Shown: positions 20,864 to 30,399 of the stretch, one piece after another
How the letters are laid out: every line of letters begins with the position of its first letter
How positions within the stretch are numbered: position 1 is the stretch's first letter
From: Eutreptiella sp. 'Long Island Sound 2002'
Taxonomy: Eukaryota > Euglenozoa > Euglenophyceae > Eutreptiales > Eutreptiaceae
NCBI GenBank assembly: GCA_964036045.1
Contig: OZ038384.1
Span: 37,502,238-37,566,237 of the forward strand
Direction of reading: 5' to 3'
DNA length: 64,000 nt
The notes under the pieces: model-generated
Seen by the model: the letters and a program-made list of their open reading frames with translations, nothing else
What the model was told of the DNA's origin: nothing
The model's database searches: none
Translations under genes and position numbers: made by a program

Positions 20864-21129
20864 TGTGTGTGTGTGTAGAAAAACAAAAAACATTAATTTT
20901 TGGCCCCCCCGAGTTTATTTCTTGAACTTAATATTTTCGATCGAAAAATTAATTGATATGTTGAATATCAATGAACGCGACTCTTAATATTAATCTCGAA
21001 ATGTTAAACAAGTCGCCACAAATATTAATTAGTATACACAAGCAAGCGTGCACAAGCCAAGCACACCGGGGCTGCATTGTTGGCTTCCAACATCTCGCCC
21101 AACATCTTTTGCATGGCCGAGGCGTCCAT
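18782..21129 (-). CDS. Multi-exon transposon-type gene B: coiled coil, Pro-rich linker, SH3/Tudor-like end
   Basis: Minus-strand gene with good splice signals. Exon 1, 21,129-21,067, starts at GCCATGG and encodes MDASAMQKMLGEMLEANN.. (21 aa). It ends at a GT donor, and the next exon resumes in phase at 20,778 after a CTCTCTTAG acceptor. That exon has an alanine-rich helix, a Lys/Glu-rich charged run and an acidic stretch. The middle exons are uncertain. A segment at about 20,345-20,200 reads FDPRVVRFQTAHYEVLLQHL. An exon 20,135-19,941 joins in phase (TTCGAG, donor GTATGG) to the last exon, 19,759-18,782, after acceptor TTTCTGTAG. The last exon (325 codons) starts VIDVVVNATH and has a Lys/Arg nuclear-localisation-like KKRKF, a long Pro-rich linker and a small domain (VRGIHGRKYSAVWVEYPGGT) like a Tudor or chromo-barrel fold. 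Function unknown; the neighbour on the same strand is transposase-like. Confidence 0.5.
19760..19940 (-). other. Intron in gene B (181 nt), AT-rich module inside
   Basis: Minus-strand donor GTATGGTGCTTGCTTGG and acceptor TTATTTCTGTAG join phase-0 codons on both sides. The interior holds GGTCGCCAGCATTAAT and a diverged GAGAATAATATT, words shared with other AT-rich modules in this unit. Directly supported by frame continuity. Confidence 0.6.
20779..21066 (-). other. Intron in gene B (288 nt) with microsatellite polypyrimidine tract
   Basis: Minus-strand donor GTGTGCTTGGCTTG and acceptor CTCTCTTAG before ATGGCGCAAGTG; phase 0 on both sides. The 3' end of the intron is a (CT)n run of about 80 nt (complement of 20,782-20,861). 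The middle holds GAGATTAATATTAAGAG and GTGGCGACTTG, words shared with the other intron. Confidence 0.6.
20781..20876. repeat. (GA)n then (GT)n microsatellite
   Basis: About 40 GA units followed by about seven GT units. On the gene strand this is a CT-rich tract ending one base before the TTAG acceptor. Confidence 0.95.
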
Positions 21130-21182
21130 GGCAAGGAGAAAACAAAGGTGGCGGAGGGGAAGCAAGGGTGGAGGGCCGGGGG

Positions 21183-23409
21183 TTACGGGTGGGTGGCCAT
21201 GAGTTCGGCGATGGTGCATGGGGCGGTATGGGGGGTCCCGTAGTTGCGTAACAGGAGGTCAAATTTTACAAACCACCACTCCCACACTTGTGAAACTACC
21301 TCCCCCTCCCGTTCGAGTTCGGTTGCCCCCGGCATCCCCCCCCCCCCCCTCGGCCCGAGTGGTCATTGTATGCGCGCTTAAGGATGGCGTTGAGGCTCTC
21401 AATGACATCCGCGCACACGGCACCCAACCCTACCCCCCGGTGCATGGGGCGGTATGGGGGGTCCCATAGTTGCGTAACGGGAGGTCAAATTTTACAAACC
21501 ACCACTCCCAAACTTGTGAAACTACCTCCCCCTTCCGTTCGAGTTCGGTTGCCCCCGGCATCCCCCCCCCCCCCTCGGCCCGAGTGGTCATTGTATGCGC
21601 GCTTAAGGATGGCGTTGAGGCTCTCAACGACATCCGCGCACACGGTACCCAACCCTACCCCCAAGCGGCGTGCATTGGCCACGGCCTCGGTGACATCCTC
21701 CTCCAAATAGAGGAGGTAGTTTGATTGACACCACTCTTTGCAACAATGTGCACCGTAGGCGCGCGCCACCTCGGCCGCACGTAGGTCCCCGCGGGGCGGC
21801 TTGTCCGTGTACAACTCCCGGAGGAGGTCACGCATGGCCATGATGGCTTGCCATTCACCATCCTCCGGGACGTAGTCCAACAACGGAGCAAGTCCCTTCC
21901 AGGCGAGGAACAACGCACGGGCCTCCTCCCCGTGGGGTGCCCCCATCGCACCCAACTTCACACCCGTGCGGGCCCGCCAGAGGACCCGTTGCACGGCGTC
22001 GGCGTTCTCCTTGGGGAGGTCCACGAGGCGTGTCTCCATGAACGCCACTTGGAGCCGGCCTATGGCCATGCAACAATGGAGGATGCATAGGAAAACCACG
22101 CACCGGTCAACCACAATGTGTGGATCGCGTATGCATCCCCCATTCTCCAAGCTACGGCCGGTCTCCTTGTACCGGAGGCGGACCGCCCTCTCACGGTCCA
22201 ATGTGCGACGGGTCGCCACGTTGACCCATGCCGCCGCAACCTTGTCCCACACCCTCATCGCCGACTGAAAAATTAACTGAATATTAATCTCGAGAAATTG
22301 CTGTAAATATTCATCCATGTCCTTTTTGTAGGTGCTGCAGTCCATACGAGACTGCGAGATGTTTTACTGGGTGTCGCGTTGGGTGCCAAGCAAGTTGGTC
22401 ATTGGGGGAGACCAAGCTTTCGTGCGGCGCCTTATCGGTGTGTCCACCTCGCCCTTGGTGGGCTCAATTTACAATTTACTATTAACCGAACACTAGATAT
22501 TAATCTCGAGAAGCTAACGCAAAAATTAATAAACAACGAATGGGCCACAAACCTTCGAGTTATCGGCCCATATCGTTGCAGGTGCCGCCATGTCCTTGTC
22601 CCCGCACACGGCCATCCCTATCACCCACAAGTACGCGGATGTGCGGCCCCGGTGGTTGAGGAGCCCAATGGAGAGTTGGGTCCAACTAGCACTGGCGCAC
22701 GGGTACGTATCCCCACGCACAATGAAGGCGAGGGGCCTTGTCCAATCAATGGTGTCCACTCGCGATGGGCGTGATTGAACGTACCCGGCCCATGAGGGTA
22801 GTGGCCAAGAGTGCCCACTCGCGGGAGGATCGGGGACGGACACGGGTGGCCGTAGGTCAAGGGGGGTGATCAACTCCTTCCACGTGTCCGCGAACGTATC
22901 CCGAGTGGGGATGGGGCGGGAAACGGGAGGCCCGTTGCGGCCGTGTAGGCCGACGCCCGGCGGCTCATGTACTCCGACACGTGCCGGAAGCCAATCTTGG
23001 GGGCGTTCAAGTCCATGAGGAGGCCGATGAGGTCCGGGGCCCGGAAGAGGTGGGAGGCATATTGCTTCACCGCCTCCTTTTGCTTGTCGCGAATAAGGGA
23101 GGGGTAGCCAACCTCCGTGGCCTCGGACCATCGGGCCCGGGCCAAGGGAGATGAACCCGCCCCCTCACCAAGGAGTCGGGACACCAAAGGGTCCCGCAAA
23201 GTCTTGGCCCCACTCAAACGCACGAGCGTCATGTTAAGCTCTTTAAGGGTGTCCCGAGAGGAAGGCACAACAAGGGCTATACAAGGGAACATGGTGGTGT
23301 GGAGCGGGGGGGAATGCGGGCAACCGGAAGGGGGATGTCCAAGACACCGACCAACACAACATTGGAACCTCTTTACTATACCGTTGTGCAACAATGTAGC
23401 ACGTAACAC
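21183..23409 (-). pseudogene. Transposase-like gene A (large catalytic-type protein, frameshifted)
   Basis: Minus-strand gene upstream of gene B on the same strand. The first part (23,409-22,920; a likely ATG at 23,292) reads SRDTLKELNMTLVRLSGAKT and KQKEAVKQYASHLFRAPDLI. A one-base frame change near 22,920 leads into DTFADTWKELITPLDL, VDTIDWTRPLAFIVRGDTYP and SAYLWVIGMAVCGDKDM. After an intron-like AT stretch (22,400-22,530) a long block (22,268-21,600) starts at a TTTTTCAG acceptor and reads AMRVWDKVAAAWVNVATRRT, ILHCCMAIGRLQVAF, NYLLYLEEDVTEAVANARR and DVVESLNAILKRAYNDHS. The end, after a G tract, reads VSQVWEWWFVKFDLPLRNYG and stops at 21,183-21,185. The D-x-ESLN..LK..Y and HCCMA patterns look like a DDE-type transposase but I cannot name the superfamily. 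The frameshift, a stop near 22,373 and the duplicated exon end suggest it is dead. Confidence 0.45.
21213..21661. repeat. 226 bp tandem duplication inside gene A
   Basis: The block starting GGTGCATGGGGCGGTATGGG at 21,213 repeats at 21,439, nearly identical, with differing C-run lengths. It carries the C-terminal coding part of gene A (ESLNAILKRAYNDHS through PHTAPC), so that exon end is duplicated. Confidence 0.9.
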
Positions 23410-23462
23410 CCCTTATGGGTCCTCATATGTGCATGGAAAAATGGGTACAAATGACCCAATCA

Positions 23463-23580
23463 AAAAAAATGAGCTTTAACCTCTTAATATTTGCGAGATT
23501 AATATATTAATTGGTTCATATATTAGAAATTCAAAGTAACCATATTGACTTTAAACTAGGTCACCGGGGGCGCGCCAGTG
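23463..23580. repeat. AT-rich module and shared element-edge sequence
   Basis: Contains GCGAGATTAATATATTAATT, then TTTAAACTAGGTCACCGGGG. A similar pair occurs at 17,230-17,300 (GAGATTAACGTGTTAAT, then TTTAATCTAGGTCACTAGGG). The two copies may mark equivalent edges of related elements. Confidence 0.45.
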
Positions 23581-23826
23581 GAAGGACTTGAGAGGTGTGT
23601 CCAAGAGAACACCAAACCCGATACACGCAGTGGGTTAGGTTTGATCCCTGCCAATCACCGTATCCGATGGTTTGAGGCGCGTCGCAAGAAGGTGTTCTTG
23701 GCCAATATGCCGAGGGTGGCCAGGCATTTGGATTCCAAAACCCATTTGGTTTTGGGTTTGACACCTAAGCACCAAGGAGGAGCATGTGTGGGAGGGTTGC
23801 CATGATGCTGGTTTGCTGTCGTGGGC

Positions 23827-24377
23827 GGTGGTCAGGGTTTTGCTTAATGTCCGTCCTACCCTACCCTGGGGGGGGGGTGGGTGGGTGGGTCTGGCAGAAT
23901 TTCAGGGTGGGTGGGTGTCCAACCACCCCCCCGCCCCCCCAGGGTAGGGTGGGACTTTGTGGGGGCCTTGGGGCTATTGAGCCAGTGCCACTTCTTTCTT
24001 TCTTCTGTTGCAGGTTCTGTGTAACCTGTTTATTTACGGTGTATTTACATGTCATTGCATATCACGTGTGCATGCCCCACACCCATAAAGGGGCTAGGAT
24101 TCTTTGTGGTTCGTGCCGGATGCGGAGGGGGTAACGCTAGAACCCCTAGAATTAGACTCACATGATGGTTGTTCACCTCTGTGAAAAACTTGGTCTTCTG
24201 TATTGCATGTCTCAGCTGGGTACGTGGGTGGGTGGGTGGGTTGGTGGGTGTCAGACCCCCCCCCCCCTGGGGGGGGTGGGACATTTGTCGGTCTGTGGGT
24301 ATGCCAAAATTCTTGGTGGGTGGGTCCCTGAATTAACCCCCCCCCCCCCTAGGGTGGCTAAGCAAAACCCTGGCAGT
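23827..24377. mobile_element. MITE-like element with CAGGGTTTTGCTTA inverted ends
   Basis: The left end TCAGGGTTTTGCTTA (about 23,829) and right end TAAGCAAAACCCTGG (about 24,357) are inverted copies, and both are followed inward by a CCTA/TAGG word and a long G or C run. The ~550 bp between hold three GGGTGGGTGGGT blocks and no transposase. GTGG occurs outside both ends and could be a short target duplication. A strong acceptor-like TTTCTTTCTTCTGTTGCAG lies inside at about 23,996-24,014. Confidence 0.5.
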
Positions 24378-25745
24378 GGTATATGGAGTCATACTACACA
24401 GCACACGCGGCTTCAACAATGTTGCGCGGTTGCATGGACCTACAGGTGTCCTTCTTGCCAAAGCAACTAAAATGTTGCAGGCACGGGTAGGAAAGGTGGC
24501 GAGGGAGGAGGGGCCAGGGTGGAGTCACTTCAAAGAGCAAACTGCGACGGGCACATGGCATGGTGTTGCATCGGTATGGTTTGATGCCGATGGCCAAAAC
24601 TGCACAACCAGCCCCCCTTTTCGAGCCACGGAGGCACGTGCAGTCACACACGCATTGCTTACTAGCATCAGGGAGGGACAGGGGACCATTGACCCCCGGG
24701 GTGTTCTTGAGTTTCCTGTGCTGCTTGACCATGGCCGTTTGCTCGCTCTTCCACCGGCAGCACGGACCACATTTGGAGTGGATTTGCTGAAGCAGTTCAT
24801 GGCTACACACCACGCTGAATTGGCAGCTGCGCATGTTACTGTTGCCCATGCATTGGAAGAGTGGGCATCTTTCAAAGAGCATGTCGTTCACGCATTTGCC
24901 AAACTCCCATGTCCAAGATGTGGGAGGCCTTGACCCCGGAGCGGGATCGTCTCCCATGGGTGAACTTTTGGCGTGTACTGTCACTGCTACGCACATATTG
25001 CCCTGCTGAGGCTGTTCTTGAGCGTGCCATTTCGTTGTGTGGGAGGTTCACCAGCAGTATGCATCACATGGAGGACACACATGTCCTTAGCATGTGCATG
25101 GCTTTGCAGTGTAAGCCGTGTAACGGAGGCCGGAGGCCACAGTGGCAGACGATGGTGGCATTTTGCCATCTTTTGGGGAGGTGGGGGGTGCCACTGGCTT
25201 GCCAAGCCCCGACATGCAAGCGGGCAGACCGACAGGCCCAATCTGAGGACATTGTGGTCGAGCCACATGGTAGTCCTGCTCTGCATGGTGGCAACCATGA
25301 CTTCTTCACTTTCCAAAAGGGCATGGAGTGTGCCGTGTGCAGGCAGTCTGTGCGCATCAAGATCCAAGGCCTTGTGGTGAGGCAATGGTGCAGGTTGCGG
25401 ATGACGCAGCCGAGGCTGCTGAGAACAATAGTGAAGAGGAAGCAGTGGCACCACGGAAGTCCGACTCACAGCATGCTTTGGCCCCTGCACATGCCAAGCC
25501 GGTATGTTTTGCAAAGGCAGGCACATTGCGTGATTGGACACGCACTCGCATCTGCGATTGCTTGGGTGCCCTTGGTGTGAAGGTGCCATATAGCGCAAAC
25601 CAGCGACAAGCCAGAGACATTGCTATGCGACAGGCATTGTCTTTGCTAGCCCAAAAGATTTTGATTGGGTCCCCAAACGGATCTTTTTACACGTTCTGCT
25701 GCACCACCCAACAGCTCACAACAGAGCTCCCAAGTGCCCATGGAT
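24376..25745 (+). pseudogene. hAT-type transposase C-terminal relic plus unidentified tail
   Basis: Three plus-strand frames in series. The first (24,376-24,933) reads PPFRATEARAVTHALLTSIR and HALEEWASFKEHVVHAFAKL and ends with CPRCGRP. The second (from ~24,920) reads RLPWVNFWRVLSLLRTYCP then EAVLERAISLCGRFTSSMHH, matching the hAT dimerisation region (P-x-E/S-A-x-x-ER-x-FS), with MEDTHVLSMCMALQCKPC after it. The third (25,380-25,745) has an acidic run (AAEAAENNSEEEA) and RTRICDCLGALGVKVPY and ends at 25,745. Frame changes show it is not intact. It supplies the C-terminal third lacking in the fragments at 9.5 and 17.3 kb. Confidence 0.5.
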
Positions 25746-25900
25746 GACATGGATGGACTCATTGATGAATGACACACCTTGAGTTGCGGTGCTGTTGTGC
25801 TTTTGCATGCTTGCTGTGCCAATGCCCAATGTACTGATGTCATGACTGCACCCATTTTCACCTTCTCTGTAGGTCCATTCGTGCGTTAACAGCCATCCTC

Positions 25901-26707
25901 ATGAATTGTATTGCTTTTTCTGCCGGATCCTGTGCTCTAGGAGGTCTGACATTTTCCCATTTCCCCGGGTTTCTTCTTTCCCACATTTTCCCTAACCCCC
26001 TATTTTCCCAAAGGTGTGTGGCACACAGGTGTCGTTCGGCATGTTGTGGGCATATTGAGGGCGGAAGCCCTTGTTCGTTGGGAGATATGCTTGGTAGTCG
26101 GAAATTAGTTGGCTTGCGCTTGTACAACAAGAATGTTCTTTTTGGCGCATTTCGGGGTGGGGTGGTCCCCCTTCACCCTGACATCATCACACAGCCACCA
26201 CTGGTCTTCAAAAACAACATACACCACAAAGTGACCCTCATTCTTTGTTGCTCCGATGCGCATTACCCTGGCATCCAAAGACCGTTGCCACCCCAAAATA
26301 TCCACAAACTCATGATGAAAATGAAGCCCCAGCAAGCACGACAGCGTCTCAAAGTACAAGCACTGAACCAGCGGCACGCCACAGCGGAGGAGGGGTTGAG
26401 GATTGTCAACTCCGAGCTGGAAACTATGGCTTGGGCACGGAACCAGCAAATCTTGCTTCAACTAGATGAACCTCACAGCACAAGGATGCAATGTGAAATT
26501 GTGGACATTCACGGGGAACCATTGCTGACAAACAATCAGGAACTCTACTCGGTGATGGTGCAAATGAACTGGACCCCGAAGACTCGGGCCCTGACAAATA
26601 TGCAGATTGAGTGGCGGCCCAAGAGTGCTGGCAAGTGGCACTCGTTTCAATGGGATGCGATCCTCCACTGTCCAACGGCAGAGGGCCACAGGGCGGTGCC
26701 ATCCTAA
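25901..26707 (+). CDS. Unidentified open frame, 268 codons
   Basis: The first ~65 codons have skewed composition. From about codon 105 it looks like a real protein: HKVTLILCCSDAHYPG, KMKPQQARQRLKVQALNQRH, ELETMAWARNQQILLQLDEP, MQCEIVDIHGEPLLTNNQEL and IEWRPKSAGKWHSFQWD. No motif I recognise. It follows the hAT relic on the same strand and may be an exon or fragment of another mobile-element gene. Start uncertain. Confidence 0.35.
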   Translation: MNCIAFSAGSCALGGLTFSHFPGFLLSHIFPNPLFSQRCVAHRCRSACCGHIEGGSPCSLGDMLGSRKLVGLRLYNKNVLFGAFRGGVVPLHPDIITQPPLVFKNNIHHKVTLILCCSDAHYPGIQRPLPPQNIHKLMMKMKPQQARQRLKVQALNQRHATAEEGLRIVNSELETMAWARNQQILLQLDEPHSTRMQCEIVDIHGEPLLTNNQELYSVMVQMNWTPKTRALTNMQIEWRPKSAGKWHSFQWDAILHCPTAEGHRAVPS

Positions 26708-26939
26708 GTGAGTAGGAATTGAGACTGCCTGCAGGTGTGGTTGATGGGTCGAGCTCATATGATAAGGCTGTTTCGGAAAACACTCTTCAGGCAGGCAAAC
26801 TTGGTCACACGGAACACTGTACGGTTCCTTTGCACGTTGCTGAGCACGCCGCCGTGCGAACGGGGGTACGTCTGAGTTGTGACGGCAAGCAGAGGGGGGG
26901 GGGATAAGACGAGGCAGAGACACAAGGAGGAGAGGGACA

Positions 26940-27060
26940 GAGCGAAACCTGTGGGGTGGGCGAAGAGGAAGAGAAACCCCCTTGGGAGGGTGAGGAGTAA
27001 GACAAACCCCCTTGGGAGGGTGGAGAGGAAGAAACACACACAGAGAGAGAGAGGCCCGTA
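26940..27060 (+). repeat. Purine-rich tandem repeat (~33 bp unit)
   Basis: AACCCCCTTGGGAGGGTG occurs at 26,977 and 27,005 within a GAGG/AAGA-rich stretch ending in (GA)n. This composition keeps the minus strand open over 26,462-27,436, so that long frame is not taken as a gene. Confidence 0.65.
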
Positions 27061-27207
27061 GAGCGAGAGGTAAGACACTAACCGGCGCTGTGCGAGGTTG
27101 GTGGGAGCGGGCTGTCCCATACGCCAAGACATCCAAAGCACATTCAAGAGCCACCCGGAGTGGCGCACGCGCATCTACACTTGGCACCGAACTGGTCTGC
27201 GCTGCAG

Positions 27208-27305
27208 TGCAGCAAGGCAAAACATTGAACTGAGTGTGGTGATGACCATGCGCCTGTGACACGGGGGCGTATGCGAGCCCTGTATCCATTGCCTCATGGC
27301 CCCCT
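27208..27305 (+). repeat. Dispersed ~98 bp repeat, copy 1
   Basis: Nearly the same as 29,277-29,375: GTGCAGCAAGGCAAAACATT, then GAACTGAGTGTGGTGATG, CCTGTGACACGGGG, CGTATGCGAGCC and TTGCCTCAT. Direct orientation, 2.07 kb apart, about 90% alike by eye. Confidence 0.8.
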
Positions 27306-27727
27306 CCGGAGCTCCGGTACCAATACTGGGGTCGCAGACTGGCGGGGCTGCGGGGATGGCAAGGCACCGGGACGGTCGTAAGTGGCCCATCTGGCAGTCG
27401 GACGAAGCCCCCCCAACCACTCGTCCGTCTCATCATGTCGCCGCACGCAGGGCCCAGTAACTAATAGGTAAGCAACACATTCTAGCATAGCTAGCTTCGC
27501 CCCAACCACCAATGCCAAGTCCACCGCCGCCCACACCGCCCACACCAGCATCCCAGCACCATGCTACGCTCCATCCTCACCCCTCTCACACTGCAATCCC
27601 CCATCACCACCCTACCTAAGCCCCCCAAGAAACATCGTTCCAGCCTAACAGGAAACCCCCGCCCTTCGCCAGGGCAACCGACCCCGTCAACCCAAGGCTT
27701 GAGCGGTGGCTGGCGCAGCCCCTGGCA

Positions 27728-28321
27728 ATGTTGGATGGCCCGTTCGATCTCAGGTGGACGAGATCTCAATTTGCCTTGGAGAGGCCGGGCCAAGTAGCTT
27801 TGTGGCAAGGTGGGCAGTGCGTGTCTAGGTCGCACTTCGTAGACCGAAGCCTAGAGAGGGGGAGTCTCATCCAAGCGTACACGTTACCCCCAGCACACAG
27901 CCCCCCCGTCCCCAACTTACCTCCACGTCCACCACCCTTGCCGTTGGGACGGACAACACTGCCCGGTTTGCTACAACAGTGGCGCTTGTCTTTGTTGCCG
28001 ATTCGCCTTGTAATTGTACAACGGACTTCATTGCTACCAGGCCACACACACCGAGCACCACAATGCCCACCTGTCAAAGCACCTGTGCGGGTGTGCCCCC
28101 GTCTACCTGCGGATGGGCGCGGCCTCAGGCAAATGTTAGGCCATGAGGTGCAACGTAGGCCTAAGGCAGGTACCAAAGCGGCCACCCAACAATGCTTACT
28201 ATTGGCCCTACCAACGTCCCGCCCATCGCCCCTATATAGCCAAACGCCAAATGCAAGGCGAGCACATAGGGAGTATGTTCGGCTCCGATATGATTGTCTA
28301 ATTCCCCACCTCATGGATTGA
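27728..28321 (+). CDS. Doubtful open frame, 197 codons
   Basis: Pro/Leu/Arg-rich open frame without a recognised domain. A stretch such as QVALWQGGQCVSRSHFVDRS and the end REYVRLRYDCLIPHL look protein-like, but minus-strand frames of equal length overlap it. Kept only as a candidate. Confidence 0.18.
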   Translation: MLDGPFDLRWTRSQFALERPGQVALWQGGQCVSRSHFVDRSLERGSLIQAYTLPPAHSPPVPNLPPRPPPLPLGRTTLPGLLQQWRLSLLPIRLVIVQRTSLLPGHTHRAPQCPPVKAPVRVCPRLPADGRGLRQMLGHEVQRRPKAGTKAATQQCLLLALPTSRPSPLYSQTPNARRAHREYVRLRYDCLIPHLMD

Positions 28322-28527
28322 GCACGAGCAGCCGTGGATAGTGGGCTATAGGGCGACGGGGAGATATTTTATCCGGAAAACATGGATGCGGATGCGCCAC
28401 TCAAGGGGGGACCCTTAAGCGCAGTGCGCGCGCAATGCAACTATTTGGGCGTGTTGCCGTACTAGAGACCCATACTTTGACATACTAGGGGGCCCTAGGG
28501 GCATCATGGTGACCCCTAGCGCAGGAT

Positions 28528-28605
28528 TTGCAAGGCGTAGCACGTTTGGGTCAAGGCATGGCAAGGCGTAGCATGGTTGTGTCAAGGCATGGCAAGGCGC
28601 AATGC
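28528..28605 (+). repeat. Short tandem repeat (~30 bp, ~2.5 copies)
   Basis: Units read GGCAAGGCGTAGCA, then a G/T-rich word and GTCAAGGCAT. They lie just upstream of the small open frame at 28,692. Confidence 0.65.
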
Positions 28606-28691
28606 TCGTGTGCACACATTGATCTATCGTGCTTGCACATATGCTACAAGACTTCATACCCCCCTCCTTTTTTCTTAGAAACACTTTCTTC

Positions 28692-28859
28692 ATGGATTTG
28701 AGTCTTGGCGATCGGGCGTTCTACACACGCTCCAACGGTGTGCGAGTTCCTGCCACGGTGGTTGGGATGGCGGGAGATGGGCTCATCCACTTGGAGTACT
28801 ACCAAGATGCACTACGGGTGGTAAATCGCCAATGCAAGATGGAGTCGATGTGTACTTAG
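28692..28859 (+). CDS. Small exon with an SH3/Tudor-like domain
   Basis: From ATG 28,692 (TTCATGG context) 55 residues read MDLSLGDRAFYTRSNGVRVP, ATVVGMAGDGLIHLEYY and RVVNRQCKMESM. The pattern (G-D-x-a-x-x, G-x-x-x-P-A-T-V-V-G, hydrophobic strand) is that of a small beta-barrel reader fold such as Tudor or chromo-barrel, as seen at the end of the 18.8-21.1 kb gene. An acceptor-like TGTTGTTGCAG lies at about 28,889-28,899 (then GTGGCGACC), so this may be one exon of a spliced gene. No further exon was recognised. Confidence 0.35.
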   Translation: MDLSLGDRAFYTRSNGVRVPATVVGMAGDGLIHLEYYQDALRVVNRQCKMESMCT

Positions 28860-29130
28860 TAGACAATGGAACAGAAAGACACTTCTGTGTTGTTGCAGGT
28901 GGCGACCGATGCGCTGTTCATGGCTTTTCCAGCTGTGCATGATGTGTGTTATGTGAAGGGAAGGTAGTTTGCAACATTCTTGAGTTACGGCAGTTTGGGT
29001 CACCTAATTTTAAGGGCGTTTCCAAGGGGATTGCTCGGGGGCTCTCGGGGGGAACATAGTCTAAAAGTAGCGCGCAGTGCGCGCGCAGTGCAAAGTTTCC
29101 CCCAAGGAATCCCCCTCCCCTGCACATTTC

Positions 29131-29198
29131 CTAGCAGGAGTTGAACATCCTCCAGCCGCCCTCTGCTTCAGCCACCGTCCATTGTGCTACATTGAGCC
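29131..29198 (-). other. tRNA-like sequence, possible SINE head
   Basis: On the minus strand GGCTCAATGTAGCACAATGG looks like a tRNA 5' end with a good Pol III A box (TAGCACAATGG). GTTCAACTCC, about 30 nt further on, resembles a B box. The acceptor ends do not pair and the anticodon stem is poor, so it is not a functional tRNA gene. A tRNA pseudogene or SINE promoter fits. Confidence 0.35.
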
Positions 29199-29276
29199 TT
29201 AAATGATACGACTCTTTGTCGACAGAGTGCCACCCCCCCCCCCCCCCCCCCGCCATCTCAAGCACTCAGCAATCAA

Positions 29277-29375
29277 GTGCAGCAAGGCAAACCATTGAAC
29301 TGAGTGTGGTGATGGCCATGTGCCTGTGACACGGGGGGCGTATGCGAGCCTAGTATCCGTTGCCTCATCGCCCCA
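29277..29375 (+). repeat. Dispersed ~98 bp repeat, copy 2
   Basis: Second copy of 27,208-27,305, preceded by a 20-base C run (29,227-29,251) that may mark the break point. Confidence 0.8.
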
Positions 29376-29399
29376 TCTCAAGCGTACGTCCAGCGACAC

Positions 29400-30150
29400 C
29401 ACGGTGGCCACCGAAATGGCTTGATGCCTGGCAGTGAAAGACAAAACCACTCGTGCATCAGCCGGATATACTCATTCATCCACACATGAGCTCACCTAGG
29501 GGATTCGGTATTCGCACATCCTGATCCACTCCCCGCCAAACCAATATGCATATGACAGCGTTTGTGACAACGCGGTGAAGGAACGCCTTCGGAAAATGGA
29601 CCATACACTGCACGCAGCTCTCTCGGGGCACCCCTAATAGGGGATCCTAGAAATGACCTCGGAATTAGACAGCGCTACAAGACTGCTTTGCATAGGCGGA
29701 TGTCAAGAAGCGCAGCAAAAAAGTCGCGCTTTATAACATCGTCACCCCCCCCCCCCCCCCTGTATCATTTATTACGATGAATTACGTGGTGTAGTGTGTG
29801 ATGCTAAACCCTGCTCTAGCTAACGAGGTCGCACAGAGGGTGTTGAATCCCCAACGGGCGTTGATCACAAGCTCCCATGTTGTGGAGCAATGCGGCCCGC
29901 TTGGTGGTGTGGGTGAGCGGGGGGGGTTTGGGAGGTGCGGGATGCGGCTCCAGATGGTCAGTTTTCCAGAGCGGTGGTGCTGCCACCAGGGGGCACAGCA
30001 TTTTCGTACTGATGTTCAACCAACGGGCCATGAACATCTTTTTTCTCGGCTGTTGAGTTGGCGATGTGCAGTCAACCACCCACAGCTCCCAAGCTTCCCC
30101 CTCGAAGAAGCAACAGACAACCATCGCGGGAATGTGGAAAGAGGCGGAGG
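29400..30150. other. Gene-free stretch
   Basis: Frames up to ~158 codons (29,798-30,274, plus) have no domain and end in repeats. A C run lies at 29,744-29,760. Nothing else seen. Confidence 0.4.
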
Positions 30151-30156
30151 CTACGG

Positions 30157-30236
30157 ATTTTGCGGCCGCTGGGCTACGGATTTTGCGGCCGCGGGGCTAC
30201 GGATTTTGCGGCCGCGGATACGGCTGCAAAGCCCCC
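30157..30236 (+). repeat. 28 bp tandem repeat with GCGGCCGC in each unit (3 copies)
   Basis: Units read GGCTACGGATTTTGCGGCCG with a C completing the eight-base palindrome GCGGCCGC. They are followed directly by a 17-base C run. Confidence 0.85.
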
Positions 30237-30399
30237 CCCCCCCCCCCCCGCCCAACCCACCAACTAGTAGTTGATGTGATGGTGTTGGTTTCGAGGGAGC
30301 CAGTAATGTCTTAGATTGGGAAGTGCACTCGTAAGGTTCCGGTGCGGCCAGCACTTAAGCCTCCACCGCAGCAAGTCCCCCAGCTGCCGCCGCAGCATG

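Noticed and set aside
26462-27436. 324-codon minus-strand open frame
   Set aside because: Runs antisense to a plus-strand frame and through a purine-rich tandem repeat; composition is Pro/Ser/Arg-rich and no domain is visible.
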